Positions 8,505 through 17,545 of a DNA stretch of 64,000 nucleotides are shown in pieces. Source of the DNA: Clostridiales bacterium (GTDB lineage Bacteria; Bacillota; Clostridia; Oscillospirales; Ruminococcaceae); NCBI GenBank assembly GCA_003150405.1, contig QAMM01000010.1, positions 1 to 64,000 on the forward strand, in the 5' to 3' direction. The position numbers and the translations under genes are program-made. Within the stretch, counting starts at the first letter, position 1. Each line of letters opens with the position of its first letter. The notes under the pieces were generated by a model. It worked only from the letters and a program-made list of their open reading frames with translations, was not told the origin of the DNA and made no database searches.

Positions 8505-8924
8505 ATGGACATAAACGCCCTATTCAAAAGTATTGTCGTATGGGCACAGAATGACCAACGGATCCACGCCGTTGTACTGGTGGGATCCCACGCACGCAGA
8601 AACAGCCGGCCGGATTCGGATGTAGATCTGTGTGTCCTGATGGACGGGCGGGAGGAACTGCTCAGGTCTCCCAGTTTCTTTTCCCGGTTTGGAGCAATGA
8701 AACGGTATAAGCTGGAGGATTGGAGCGCCTGCCAGTCGGTACGGGTCTGGTATCAGAACGGGTTGGAGGTTGAATTTGGGCTTGTGAAACCAGACTGGAT
8801 CAAACGGCCGCTAGATCCAGGTACCATGCGGGTACTCCAAAGCGGCTGCAAGGTCTTGGCAGACAAGCACGGCCTTTTTGCCGGACTGGATTTATCATCT
8901 GCGAAAGAATTTTGCATTGCTTGA
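8505..8924 (+). CDS. Nucleotidyltransferase-fold protein (MNT / aminoglycoside nucleotidyltransferase-like)
   Basis: A 139-residue protein with the polymerase-beta-type signature VGSHARRNSRPDSDVDL at about residues 25-41: the GS loop followed by the paired Asp residues. The base composition is clearly more GC-rich than the island before it, so the island boundary lies near 8430-8500. The substrate is unknown: the family includes antibiotic adenylyltransferases and MNT antitoxins. No HEPN partner gene is next to it. Confidence 0.7.
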   Translation: MDINALFKSIVVWAQNDQRIHAVVLVGSHARRNSRPDSDVDLCVLMDGREELLRSPSFFSRFGAMKRYKLEDWSACQSVRVWYQNGLEVEFGLVKPDWIKRPLDPGTMRVLQSGCKVLADKHGLFAGLDLSSAKEFCIA

Positions 8925-8952
8925 TTCAATCAACTCAAACAGGAGGCTGCCA

Positions 8953-9246
8953 ATGGAAAAAGCACTGATTAAACGGTTCCACGAGCTGGGAATTGAAGAG
9001 TTAAAGCAGGTAACCGAGCTCCACAAATTAAAAGGCGATTTTATTAATCTGGAGTGCACTCTCCCCAACGGGCAGATCGCCAAAGTGTTAGACGACGACA
9101 AAACCTATTATGGCGTCGAAGTTTGCAAGCGCAACAGCGACCGCTGCTATGGGTTGGCTGCCGACAGCCGCCAGATGCTGGTCTACGAATATGGAAATGG
9201 TGGAACTGACGCAAAATTAATTGTCTGGAAGCGGATTTCGGATTAG
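8953..9246 (+). CDS. Hypothetical protein, 97 residues
   Basis: The start at ATG 8953 follows AGGAGG (8941-8946). The protein begins MEKALIKRFHELGIEELKQV and has a mixed alpha/beta look with one YYGVEVCKR segment. No signal peptide or membrane segment is visible. I do not recognise the family. It lies 28 bp after the nucleotidyltransferase and is followed by a strong terminator, so the two are probably cotranscribed. Confidence 0.6.
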   Translation: MEKALIKRFHELGIEELKQVTELHKLKGDFINLECTLPNGQIAKVLDDDKTYYGVEVCKRNSDRCYGLAADSRQMLVYEYGNGGTDAKLIVWKRISD

Positions 9247-9263
9247 CGCTTCTGCGGCAACAA

Positions 9264-9302
9264 AAAAGCACTATGGCAAGGCCATCTTGCCATAGTGCTT
9301 TT
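9264..9302 (+). terminator. Intrinsic terminator
   Basis: A perfect 17-bp stem (AAAAGCACTATGGCAAG and its complement) with a 5-base loop, ending in TTTT. It closes the two-gene unit 8505-9246. Confidence 0.85.
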
Positions 9303-9422
9303 GTATGTTCAAGAATTTTTCCGTAGAACTTTTCCTGTGAAATCATCCAACAGACCCATGTTCAACGTATCAAAGCCGCGCCGCCGAACGGCAAAACCGT
9401 GTTTTACAAACGGCATGGCCGT

Positions 9423-11036
9423 TTAAGCGCAGTATGGATGGTTGCGCTTTTCCCGTTTTGCGCAGCAAGACGGAAGCGCCGCACGAAGAAGGCTTACAAG
9501 GAACATCCATAAAGCCGCAACAAGGGAAAACAACTGCGCGGCGGCGGTTAACCCACTCTCAATGGCCTGCTGCCCCACCGGCTGCTGCGAGTAAAACAAC
9601 GGGTGAAAGACGCCGGTGAACCTCTCAACACACAGGCGTAAAAAGCAGCCTTGGTACTGTGTAATATTCTGGCTGAGATGATCCGGCCGAACCCCTTCTA
9701 CATTAATGGCGCAAACCAGCATGATGTACGCGCCAAACAACCATGCGGCTGTCACATAGACAGCGCGGGATTTCATACCCGCAGCTATACAGAACAAGAT
9801 CGCCAACCCCACCAGCAAAAAATAGCTTGGAAGCTGGTTTGCGAGCAGAATGGGAATCATCCGGCTTCCCAAGCTGCGGTCAAACAGACATTGCGCAATG
9901 CAGGATGACGCCTCCGCTGCCAGCGCCAACAGCACCACAGCTGCCGGAAGCAGCCGTAGCCAGAGGCGGTGCGACGGGGTTTTCAGTATTGCCGGAAGCA
10001 CTTCGGCAATGCGCTGCAGGCTGCGCCACGCCTGGACGCCAAGGGCAGTGAGTACAATCAAGCCCAACACTATGGACCAGACCAATGCAAGTAAATTGTG
10101 ATTTGTAGTTGGATACGCCGTCTGGGCAGCTATTTCTTTCAGCATATAACGCAAGGTAAATACACCATCTCCAACCGCACCGCCGGAAAACAGCCCGGTT
10201 AAGCTCCAATGGCCAATCCTTCCCGCTCCAAAAAATGCTACCGTGTTCGGGTAAAGGGTAGCAACAAAATAAACAATACATAGTAACGAACAGACTACTT
10301 TTCCGGTTCTGCTGTGCAAACGGTTTGCCGCCAGATAAAACACCGCAGCCAACAGCAGCAGCCCCAAACCGCACCACTTCTGCCAGGTCATTGAATTTTC
10401 GTAAAATGGCATGGGCGCGTCGTAGTAGGAATACAACGCCCGCTCCGGCAAAAAGGCAAAGCTGAATACCAGCAGCACACCAACGCCAAAGGCAACCACT
10501 GCAGGCAGATCCATCCGTCGGAACCAATACCAGGGCCCGCTTGCCTTTTTGCTTACGGCAGGATGGGCAAACACAACGCTCACACAGCAAGCTACAATGG
10601 ACATCAGCCCCGCAATGACCAGCACACCGCCTGCTATGCCCAAACTGTAACTTGTCAACTCCAAAGCAGTTGCCTTTTGAACGTCATACAGGCCGCGGGT
10701 GTAATAAACTAAATTCCGAATGTCATCATTCAGGCTGCTCCCCAGAAAAAACGGCGTAATAGCCGGCCAAAGCGTAAATTTGGGAAAACAGCAGGGAATC
10801 AGATAAAAGGCGGCTCCTATTCCGGTGACAAGCGCAGGTATACGGCGGTTCAGCCGCATGGCCACCAGGTACAGAACAAGAAAAAGTAACGGCAATACAA
10901 ACGCGGCGGTCATTCTTCCGAACAAATCCCATCCGCCGCCTGACAGAATCCAGATAAGATCCACAGCACAAAAGCAAAGCAGGCCAGCGGCTAAAACCCC
11001 GGCAGGTGCCAGTGTGCGAAAGCGAAACTTGTTCAT
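9423..11036 (-). CDS. Large multi-pass membrane protein of unknown function
   Basis: A 537-residue, very hydrophobic protein with roughly a dozen predicted membrane spans from residue 10 to the C-terminus, which ends in a Cys-rich basic tail (SCCAKREKRNHPYCA). The start at 11036 has AGGGGAGGAATT just upstream on the minus strand. I recognise no transporter or enzyme signature. It is flanked by terminators, so it is probably monocistronic. Confidence 0.6.
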   Translation of the reverse strand: MNKFRFRTLAPAGVLAAGLLCFCAVDLIWILSGGGWDLFGRMTAAFVLPLLFLVLYLVAMRLNRRIPALVTGIGAAFYLIPCCFPKFTLWPAITPFFLGSSLNDDIRNLVYYTRGLYDVQKATALELTSYSLGIAGGVLVIAGLMSIVACCVSVVFAHPAVSKKASGPWYWFRRMDLPAVVAFGVGVLLVFSFAFLPERALYSYYDAPMPFYENSMTWQKWCGLGLLLLAAVFYLAANRLHSRTGKVVCSLLCIVYFVATLYPNTVAFFGAGRIGHWSLTGLFSGGAVGDGVFTLRYMLKEIAAQTAYPTTNHNLLALVWSIVLGLIVLTALGVQAWRSLQRIAEVLPAILKTPSHRLWLRLLPAAVVLLALAAEASSCIAQCLFDRSLGSRMIPILLANQLPSYFLLVGLAILFCIAAGMKSRAVYVTAAWLFGAYIMLVCAINVEGVRPDHLSQNITQYQGCFLRLCVERFTGVFHPLFYSQQPVGQQAIESGLTAAAQLFSLVAALWMFLVSLLRAALPSCCAKREKRNHPYCA

Positions 11037-11130
11037 ACAATTCCTCCCCTATTTCGAGATTATGTGTTTATTATATCATAAATTTAAACTTTTTAAAATT
11101 AAAATTATGCAATTTGACATAATCATTCAA

Positions 11131-11165
11131 AAAAGAACCGCCGGTTTTATTCCGGCGGTTCTTTT
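11131..11165 (-). terminator. Intrinsic terminator downstream of mscL
   Basis: A 14-bp perfect stem (AAAAGAACCGCCGG) with a 7-base loop and T-runs on both sides. It lies six bases past the mscL stop codon. Confidence 0.85.
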
Positions 11166-11171
11166 TGTATC

Positions 11172-11624
11172 CTATTCCCCTTTGGTTGGATCGGCTTTGG
11201 CTTGTTTTTGAAGCAAATCGCGAATTTCGGTGAGCAGTTCTGCTTCGGTAGGCGGTTTGGGTGCGGCCTTTTCTTCCTCTTCCTTTTTCTTACGGGTAAT
11301 CGTTAAAAGTTTCAGAAAAAAGAAGATGGAAACAGCAATAATAAGGAAATCCACCACATTTTGAATAAAATTACCATACAAAATAGCAGATTCCGCTTTT
11401 ACAACCGCCCCGTTCTCAACCACAGCAGGGCTGAGAACCCATTTGAGCTCCTTAAAGTCGGTTCCCGATGTGAGAAAACCGAACAGGGGCATAATTAAAT
11501 CGTTGACCACCGAACTGACAATTTTACCAAACGCACCACCGATGATAACACCGACTGCCATGTCGAGCACATTGCCCTTAAAGGCAAACTTTTTAAAATC
11601 CTGCCAAACTTGTTTTGCTTTCAC
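11172..11624 (-). CDS. mscL: Large-conductance mechanosensitive channel MscL
   Basis: A 150-residue pentameric inner-membrane channel that opens under membrane tension to release osmolytes. The N-terminal helix and first span, KFAFKGNVLDMAVGVIIGGA, carry the MscL signature. The second span is around residues 85-105, followed by a charged helix rich in Lys and Glu. The length fits the family. The DUF6483 gene lies 12 bp upstream on the same strand, so they may be cotranscribed. Confidence 0.95.
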   Translation of the reverse strand: MKAKQVWQDFKKFAFKGNVLDMAVGVIIGGAFGKIVSSVVNDLIMPLFGFLTSGTDFKELKWVLSPAVVENGAVVKAESAILYGNFIQNVVDFLIIAVSIFFFLKLLTITRKKKEEEEKAAPKPPTEAELLTEIRDLLQKQAKADPTKGE

Positions 11625-11636
11625 AAAGACGCCTCC

Positions 11637-12017
11637 TTATTCTGTGATGCGGTAAATACGCTTGACTTCCGCAAGCCCCTCTAAAATTTCCTCTTCTGAA
11701 AATCCGCACTGCTTCAGGTAGACTGGGTCAAGCTCCGAAAGATGGCGGTAAAATTCAAAGGCGGCGCTTAAATACTCCTTCCGCGGATGTTCCTCAATGG
11801 CCTCAAACAGCTCATTTTCCGCCTCATTGATGTCGCCTTCATCCACAAGCCTGTGCAGACGGTATGGAAGGTAATTTTCTGAAAGGACATCCAGCCGTAC
11901 TTCCTGCTGTTCCTGCTCCGTCTCCCGGCCGAACAGAACGCGGGAATAAAACCGCCCTATGAGTTCAATCTCACGCATGATAAAATCCTGCTGAAACGCC
12001 GGCACATTCTTCACCAC
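11637..12017 (-). CDS. DUF6483 family protein
   Basis: A soluble acidic protein of up to 126 residues with FQQDFIMREIELIGRF near the start and a helical repeat-like body (DEGDINEAENELFEAIEEHP), consistent with the DUF6483 family of Clostridia. The function is not known. The start is uncertain: GTG 12017 has a poorly spaced site, while ATG 11977 follows AGGATTTT at better spacing but would drop the conserved FQQDFI segment. Confidence 0.65.
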   Translation of the reverse strand: MVKNVPAFQQDFIMREIELIGRFYSRVLFGRETEQEQQEVRLDVLSENYLPYRLHRLVDEGDINEAENELFEAIEEHPRKEYLSAAFEFYRHLSELDPVYLKQCGFSEEEILEGLAEVKRIYRITE

Positions 12018-12341
12018 CCTTCACGGAAAACCTGCTTTAAGAATACCGCATTCGACAAAAAAGTGCAAGAAAAACAAGCAGCATTTCCCGCGCGGTTGCA
12101 TTGGCGGCGGGCGGCACTTCTGTTTGGAGGGGTTCGCTTTGGCGCCGCCGCAATTGGGTGCGGCACCCCTAAAAGCAGTCCCGGCGGCTCCCGCCAGCGG
12201 CAGGAATTTCTTCTTCGCCCGAACCTCATAAGAAATTACTAAACATCACACAATTTTACAAGAACACGGCCCAGGATATCGTGTATCATTATGCTTGTAA
12301 AAAGGCCAAAACCCAAGTAACGATAGAGAGAGTGACCAGAT
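12018..12341. other. Intergenic region upstream of the MtaA-like gene
   Basis: A GC-rich spacer between divergent genes. I see no gene, repeat or convincing structure. A possible -10 (TATCAT, near 12284) precedes the downstream gene but lacks a good -35. Confidence 0.4.
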
Positions 12342-13346
12342 ATGAATATGAAACAATGGCTTGAAGATTTAAAAGCGGCCCCGGTTAAAAAGGCAATGCC
12401 GGTGCTTTCCTTCCCGTCGATCCAGCTCTTAAACATCGGCGTCAAGGAACTGATTTCAAGCAGCGACATGCAGTCCAAAGGCATGAAGATGATTGCCGAC
12501 CGCACCGACGCGGCGGCTTCGGTGAGCATGATGGACCTTTCGCTCGAAGCGGAGGCATTCGGTTCGACCATCCGGGTAGCGGACGACGAGGTTCCGACCG
12601 TGCTCGGCCACCTTATTGAAAACCAGGAACAGGCCGACGCACTGGAGGTGCCGGAAATTGGCGCCGGGCGCACCGGGATTTACATTGAGGCCATCCAGAA
12701 AGCCTGCACCCTCATCACCGACCGGCCGGTCTTTGCGGGGGTCATTGGGCCGTTTTCGCTGGCGGGCCGCCTGCTTGACGTGTCGGAGGCGATGATCTAC
12801 TGCTACGACGACCCGGATATGGTGCACACCGTGCTGGAAAAGGCAACCGCGTTCCTTATCAAATACTGCCAGGCGTACAAAGACGTGGGCGCGCAGGGCG
12901 TTGTCATTGCCGAGCCGCTCGCCGGGCTGCTCTCCCCTGCCCTCAACGACGAATTTTCTGTGCCTTACATGCAGAAGATTGTTAAAGCGGTACAGGACGA
13001 CAGCTTTATTGTCATCTACCATAACTGCGGCGGCGGGACCATCCGGATGATCGACGGCATCCTGACCATTGGCGCCGGTGCATATCATTTCGGCAATGCC
13101 ATCGACATGACCGAAATGGTTAAGCATATCCCGGCGGACACCGTGGTGATGGGCAACATCGACCCGTCCACCCAGTTCCGCAACGGAACGCCGGAGTCTA
13201 TCCGCCAAGCGACCCTTGATCTGCTGGAAGCCTGCCACAGCTACCCGAACTTTGTAATTTCCTCCGGCTGTGACATTCCGCCGCTTTCAAGCTGGGAAAA
13301 CATTGACGCCTTCTTTGCGGCGGTCAAAGAGTTCTATGAAAAATAA
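12342..13346 (+). CDS. Uroporphyrinogen decarboxylase-family methyltransferase (MtaA/CmuA-like)
   Basis: A 334-residue TIM-barrel protein of the URO-D superfamily. The segments YHNCGGG and SSGCDIPP match the His-Cys-Cys zinc site of corrinoid-dependent methyltransferases such as MtaA and MtbA, which move methyl groups from a corrinoid protein to a thiol. The arginine-rich substrate-pocket motif of true heme-pathway HemE is not obvious. No corrinoid protein or MtaB-like partner is present in the window, so the methyl donor is unknown. It is followed by a terminator. Confidence 0.8.
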   Translation: MNMKQWLEDLKAAPVKKAMPVLSFPSIQLLNIGVKELISSSDMQSKGMKMIADRTDAAASVSMMDLSLEAEAFGSTIRVADDEVPTVLGHLIENQEQADALEVPEIGAGRTGIYIEAIQKACTLITDRPVFAGVIGPFSLAGRLLDVSEAMIYCYDDPDMVHTVLEKATAFLIKYCQAYKDVGAQGVVIAEPLAGLLSPALNDEFSVPYMQKIVKAVQDDSFIVIYHNCGGGTIRMIDGILTIGAGAYHFGNAIDMTEMVKHIPADTVVMGNIDPSTQFRNGTPESIRQATLDLLEACHSYPNFVISSGCDIPPLSSWENIDAFFAAVKEFYEK

Positions 13347-13361
13347 ATTTTGTTGGATTAA

Positions 13362-13405
13362 AAAATCTGCCGGGGGCCTGCTGCCACTGGCTTTCGGCAG
13401 ATTTT
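13362..13405 (+). terminator. Intrinsic terminator of the MtaA-like gene
   Basis: An 11-bp outer stem (AAAATCTGCCG with CGGCAGATTTT) with additional inner pairing, ending in TTTT. Confidence 0.75.
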
Positions 13406-13442
13406 CAAACAAACATATACAGCCGCTTTCTCAAAATGGCAT

Positions 13443-13471
13443 TTGACAAACCAGTCAATACCTGTTATGCT
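13443..13471 (+). promoter_or_regulatory. Strong sigma-A promoter of the cold-shock gene
   Basis: TTGACA (13443-13448) and TATGCT (13466-13471) with a 17-bp spacer. The expected leader of about 120 nt contains the large hairpin at 13500-13560 before the coding region at 13601. Confidence 0.8.
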
Positions 13472-13499
13472 GTGAATGTATTCGAAACGCTCAAATTGA

Positions 13500-13560
13500 A
13501 CTCACATGTTTTGTAAGTTATTTGTTTTGACGGATGGCTTACAAAACATGTGAGTTTTTT
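13500..13560 (+). promoter_or_regulatory. Terminator-like hairpin in the leader of the cold-shock gene
   Basis: A perfect 18-bp stem (13500-13517 with 13538-13555), a 20-base loop and a T-run TTTTTT (13555-13560) lie between the promoter and the cspA-type start codon. It has the form of an intrinsic terminator but sits in the 5' leader, so it may work as an attenuator, as a temperature-sensitive structure, or as the end of a short RNA. Confidence 0.75.
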
Positions 13561-13600
13561 GTTTGTTCAAGAGTATAATTTTATTTAGGAGGTACCTCAT

Positions 13601-13813
13601 ATGAATAAGGGTACTGTAAAATGGTTTAACGCAGATAAAGGCTTTGGATTCCTGGCGAATGATGATGGAAGTGACGATGTGTTCGTCCATTTCTCCGCCA
13701 TTACAGGCGATGGGTATAAATCCCTGAGCGAAGGCCAGCGGGTGACCTTTGACACCGAGACTGACCCAAAAAATAGCCGAAAACTCCGCGCCGTCAACGT
13801 CTGCATCGCATAA
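13601..13813 (+). CDS. Cold-shock protein, CspA family
   Basis: A 70-residue single-stranded nucleic-acid-binding protein with one cold-shock domain. RNP1 KGFGFL and RNP2 VFVHF are intact, and the protein begins [17 protein letters not shown]. The ribosome-binding site is AGGAGG (13589-13594); it lies partly inside the short palindrome GAGGTACCTC, which could mask it. Such proteins act as RNA chaperones. The position 40 bp after a terminator-like hairpin suggests expression is set at the RNA level. Confidence 0.95.
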   Translation: MNKGTVKWFNADKGFGFLANDDGSDDVFVHFSAITGDGYKSLSEGQRVTFDTETDPKNSRKLRAVNVCIA

Positions 13814-13831
13814 GCTACCGCTTTTGGGTAC

Positions 13832-13862
13832 CCCTGTATTTCAAAAGAAATACAGGGCTTTC
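13832..13862 (+). terminator. Intrinsic terminator of the cold-shock gene
   Basis: A perfect 10-bp stem (CCCTGTATTT) with a 6-base loop followed by CTTTCT. Confidence 0.75.
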
Positions 13863-14207
13863 TCCCAGTTATGCACTGGAGATTTCTAAGAAATTCCCCT
13901 TATGACATCGGTTTTACAGTTGTCACCGTAAGCTGTGCCAAAACCATTCTTTCCGCGTTTTGTATTTCACGCCATAAAGATGATACTTTTGTATACATTT
14001 TCACAAAACATTTGTAAAAGGCAGCCGCACAACTTTTGGTTATGGCCCGCTCTATTGACAAATTGATCCATAATGAAGGGTCAAATTGGTGAGAAACGGA
14101 GAAAGCGCTGAATCGGCTTGTTTTTTAGAGGCCGATTGGTTATAATGGACACGAAAATAACTATCCTGAAAAACAACATGATTTGCAAACGGAACGGAGG
14201 ATTTTTT
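13863..14207. other. Intergenic region upstream of the GH2 gene
   Basis: No gene is seen. It holds the GH2 promoter at 14118-14146 and two partly similar GTCAAATTGG / GACAAATTGA segments near 14055-14090 whose meaning is unclear. Confidence 0.4.
14118..14146 (+). promoter_or_regulatory. Sigma-A promoter of the GH2 glycosidase gene
   Basis: TTGTTT (14118-14123) and a consensus TATAAT (14141-14146) with a 17-bp spacer. Transcription would start about 55 bp before the ATG at 14208. Confidence 0.65.
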
Positions 14208-16397
14208 ATGCAGCAACGTCTCAACTGGTCGGTCGGTCCATGTTCCCAGAAAGGAGATATCCCAAAGGAATTTGTGCCTGCCACTGTACCAGGCGCTGTT
14301 CAGCTCGATTGGGCCAAAGCAAAAAAATTGCCCGATTATACATACGACCTTAATTTTAAGGAATACCGCTGGATGGAGGACTCCTACTGGCTGTACCGCG
14401 CGCCGCTAAAAAACGTGACCTGCGCCTCCAACGAAAAGGCGTATTTCGTCTGCGGCGGCATTGATTATGAATTTGAAATCCGGATTGGGGCGGAGACCAT
14501 CCTGTATCAGGAAGGGATGTTCCGCCCGGTGGAATTTGAAATCACCAAATGGCTGGGTACTGATGCGGAGCTGGAAATCCTTGTCTACCCCACCCCGAAA
14601 AATCCCGGCGCCTACCCGGATACCCGTGACGAGGCGCAGCAGTGCTGCAAGCCGGCCGTCAGTTACGGCTGGGACTGGCACCCGCGGCTGATCCCGCTCG
14701 GTATTTGGGAGGAGACCTATATTGAAACCCGCGCTGAGAGCTATTTGAAAAAAGCGTCTGTCAGCTACACGCTGGCGCCGGATTATTCCAGCGCTGAGGT
14801 GACCCTCTATGCCGACCGCACCGGGGACGGCCCGGTGGAATGGCGCTTTCTTGCGCCGAACGGCGACGAAATCTACACCGGCGAGGGTGACTGTGTGACC
14901 TTTACTTTAAATAATCCGGAGCTGTGGTGGTGCAACGGCTGCGGTGAGCCCGTTCTTTACCGCTATGAGGCGGTGCTGGACGACGAGCGCGGCGAAAGTA
15001 TCCGGCGGGTGGGCCGGGTTGGCTTCCGTACAGTAGAGCTTGTCATGAACGAGGGCGCCTGGGATGAGCCGCAGGGCTTCCCCCGCACCCGGAGCACGCC
15101 GCCGATCCAAATTCGGCTCAACGGAGTCAACGTCTTTGCCAAAGGCTCCAACTGGGTGAACCCGGAAATTTTCCCTGGCATGGTCACCCGTGCAACCTAT
15201 CTGCCGCAGATTAAGTTTGCCAAAGAGGCGAACATGAACCTGTTCCGCTGCTGGGGCGGCGCGTTCATCGATAAAAACGTTTTCTTTGAGCTGTGCGACG
15301 AATACGGCATAATGGTTTGGCAGGAGTTCCCGCTCGCCTGCAACAACTACTACAATTCCGACCGTTACCTAAAGGTGTTGGAAAGCGAAGCAACGGCGCT
15401 CATTGAGCGGCTCAAAGGCTTTACCAGCCTTGTGCTCTGGTGCGGCGGCAACGAGCTGTTCAATAGCTGGTCCGGCATGACCGACCAGCATTATGCCCTG
15501 CGGCTGCTGAACAAGCTCTGCTATGAAATGGACCGGGAGCGGCCTTTTATTGCCACCTCCCCGCTTTATGGGATGGCGCACGGCTGCTATATCTTTAAAT
15601 TCCGCACCGGCGAAGAAGTATACGAGGCAATGAACCGTTCCCATTTCACCGCGTACACCGAATTCGGAGTGCCCTCCATTGCGAACAAGGACTGCCTGCT
15701 TGCAGCGCTTCCGGAGGAAAAGCTGTTCCCGCTCGTGCAGACCGAATCCACAACGGCGCACCACGCATTTGACGCATGGGTGCCGGGCGATACCTGGAGC
15801 GGTATTGACACGCTGCGCTTCTACTGGGGCGAGCCGAAGTCGCTTGACGACATGATTGAAAAGAGCCAATGGACCCAGTGCGAAGGCTACAAATGCATCT
15901 TTGAAGAGGCCAGGCGGCAGAAGCCGTACTGCTCCATGGCGCTCAACTGGTGCTTCAACGAGCCGTGGCCGACGGTGGCAAATAACTCATTGCTCAACTA
16001 CCCCTGCTCGCCGAAAAAGTCCTACTATGCGGTAAAAGCCTCCCTGCGTCCGGTTCTTGCGAGCGCACGGCTGAAAAAGTTCAGTTACAACGCCGGAGAA
16101 ACCTTTGACGCGGAGCTCTGGATGCTCAACGACAGCATGAGCGCAGTGAAGCCGGGCGACGTCAAGGTCTCTATCCGGATTGGCGAAACGATTATTCCGC
16201 TGCTCACCTGGAATTACAAGGCAATGGAAGCAAACAAAAACCAGATGGGTCCGGTGGTACGCTACCCGCTGCCGGACATCAAAGGGGCAGAAACACTGAC
16301 TCTGATTCTGGACGCCGGGGAGTATTCCTCGGAATACAAACTGGTCTATTATCCGAAACCAGAAGAAACCATCGGCCTTAAAATTCTCAATACCTGA
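14208..16397 (+). CDS. Glycoside hydrolase family 2 protein, beta-mannosidase-like
   Basis: A 729-residue intracellular glycosidase with no signal peptide. A sugar-binding jelly-roll comes first, then an immunoglobulin-like domain, then the TIM barrel. The acid/base is expected at E416 in WCGGNE and the nucleophile at E485 in YTEFG. The phrase YGWDWHPRLIPLGIWEE and the barrel start MNLFRCWGGAFID are typical of GH2 mannosidases. The start at ATG 14208 follows GGAGG (14196-14200); the frame is open further upstream but has no site. No transporter gene adjoins it. The substrate is inferred from family resemblance. Confidence 0.88.
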   Translation: MQQRLNWSVGPCSQKGDIPKEFVPATVPGAVQLDWAKAKKLPDYTYDLNFKEYRWMEDSYWLYRAPLKNVTCASNEKAYFVCGGIDYEFEIRIGAETILYQEGMFRPVEFEITKWLGTDAELEILVYPTPKNPGAYPDTRDEAQQCCKPAVSYGWDWHPRLIPLGIWEETYIETRAESYLKKASVSYTLAPDYSSAEVTLYADRTGDGPVEWRFLAPNGDEIYTGEGDCVTFTLNNPELWWCNGCGEPVLYRYEAVLDDERGESIRRVGRVGFRTVELVMNEGAWDEPQGFPRTRSTPPIQIRLNGVNVFAKGSNWVNPEIFPGMVTRATYLPQIKFAKEANMNLFRCWGGAFIDKNVFFELCDEYGIMVWQEFPLACNNYYNSDRYLKVLESEATALIERLKGFTSLVLWCGGNELFNSWSGMTDQHYALRLLNKLCYEMDRERPFIATSPLYGMAHGCYIFKFRTGEEVYEAMNRSHFTAYTEFGVPSIANKDCLLAALPEEKLFPLVQTESTTAHHAFDAWVPGDTWSGIDTLRFYWGEPKSLDDMIEKSQWTQCEGYKCIFEEARRQKPYCSMALNWCFNEPWPTVANNSLLNYPCSPKKSYYAVKASLRPVLASARLKKFSYNAGETFDAELWMLNDSMSAVKPGDVKVSIRIGETIIPLLTWNYKAMEANKNQMGPVVRYPLPDIKGAETLTLILDAGEYSSEYKLVYYPKPEETIGLKILNT

Positions 16398-16417
16398 TTT
16401 TTCTCGATATAACACCG

Positions 16418-16458
16418 CCAAAAGCCCCGGCTGGGATTCCAGCCGGGGCTTTTGGATG
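16418..16458 (+). terminator. Intrinsic terminator of the GH2 gene
   Basis: A perfect 17-bp stem (16418-16434 with 16439-16455) and a 4-base loop. The stem end supplies the T-run. The rest of 16459-16699 contains nothing I can identify. Confidence 0.85.
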
Positions 16459-16699
16459 CAATAGATTTCATTCAAACAATTAGGCTTATCTGTTCCCATC
16501 CGGCAACCGCTCCATCCGAAAAGCAGCCATGACACAGCTGATGAACAGAGTACGGGCCGGGAACAAGCGATGTGCAAGCATCGCCATATCTTTCGGGCGT
16601 TTGGACCAGTGAAAGGGAAATATCCCCTTTTTGCGGCGGGCAGAGGAAGCATCCGATTCCTATTTCGTTCTGTACCGCTGCATCTGCCGGTACTCCCGG

Positions 16700-17212
16700 T
16701 TACTCCACCGCACGCAGGAGAGCATAGACGCAGGAATCGCCCAACACACCATTTTTGCAGACGCTCTGGCGCAGGACACCCTCCAACACGAAACCCGCTT
16801 TTTCCAACGCGCAGCGGGAACCCGCATTGCGTGCAAACGGTTCGGCGTAAATGCGGACAATCTCATACCGTGCAAAGGTTTCCTTACAGATTTGCCGGAT
16901 GGCGGCTGTTATAATCCCCTGTCCCCAATACGGCTCGGCCAGCCAGTAACCAAGCTCGGCAGATTTACGGTAAACATCGCTGCCGCATTGGATGGAAATA
17001 TTCCCCGCGGCCTCCCCATTGACCTCAATTACCCGCTGAAACCCAGTGGATTCGTCGGTGTCCAGGCAGGAGCCGACGTACCGCTCCGCATCGGCCAGGG
17101 TGTATGGGTGCGGGAAAGCATCCCGCAAATTGTTCGCAATCTTTTCATTGTCGGCGAATCGGGCAATCGAAGGCGCATCTCCAGGCTGCCATTTACGCAG
17201 TTTCCATTCCAT
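16700..17212 (-). CDS. GNAT family N-acetyltransferase (RimJ/RimL-like)
   Basis: About 170 residues with the GNAT acetyl-CoA loop region LGYWLAEPYWGQGIITAAI and the late NAGSRCALEKAGF segment typical of RimJ/RimL-type enzymes, which acetylate protein N-termini or small amines. The start at ATG 17212 (MEWKLRKWQPGD) follows GGAAAGGAG on the minus strand. The target is unknown. Confidence 0.85.
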   Translation of the reverse strand: MEWKLRKWQPGDAPSIARFADNEKIANNLRDAFPHPYTLADAERYVGSCLDTDESTGFQRVIEVNGEAAGNISIQCGSDVYRKSAELGYWLAEPYWGQGIITAAIRQICKETFARYEIVRIYAEPFARNAGSRCALEKAGFVLEGVLRQSVCKNGVLGDSCVYALLRAVE

Positions 17213-17230
17213 GGTAATTTCTCCTTTCCA

Positions 17231-17258
17231 AAAAAGGGCGCAGAAATGCGCCCTTTTT
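17231..17258. terminator. Bidirectional intrinsic terminator
   Basis: A perfect 11-bp stem (AAAAAGGGCGC) with a 6-base loop, flanked by A and T runs. It lies between murC and the acetyltransferase on the minus strand and probably ends the murC transcript. The rest of 17259-17545 shows no gene. Confidence 0.75.
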
Positions 17259-17545
17259 CTGTTTGAATTGGGTTTATGCCCCATGCCATATTCCCAAAAC
17301 AGCACGATAAATGTTCAAAGTAAACTCAGCAATTATGAATCGGCTGTTTCCCAAACAGAAAGCCGTTCCGCTTAGGCACACGGCACCATTTCCGCTCCAG
17401 CAGAGCGCTTTCTACGGTCAGGATTCTGCATCCCTATGCACCGATCCTCTCGGAACACCGGGAGAGGTGCAGTAGCAGCCGGATGGACACGTTCCAATCC
17501 ATTTTATGCGGGGGTTTATTGGAGCAGCGCACTGTTTCGGTCAAA

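Noticed and set aside
8505..9246. MNT-HEPN toxin-antitoxin pair
   Set aside because: The second gene lacks the RxxxxH motif of HEPN proteins, so only the nucleotidyltransferase call is kept.
14090..14117. Catabolite-repression (cre) site in front of the GH2 gene
   Set aside because: GAGAAAGCGCTGAAT departs from the cre consensus at key positions on both half-sites.
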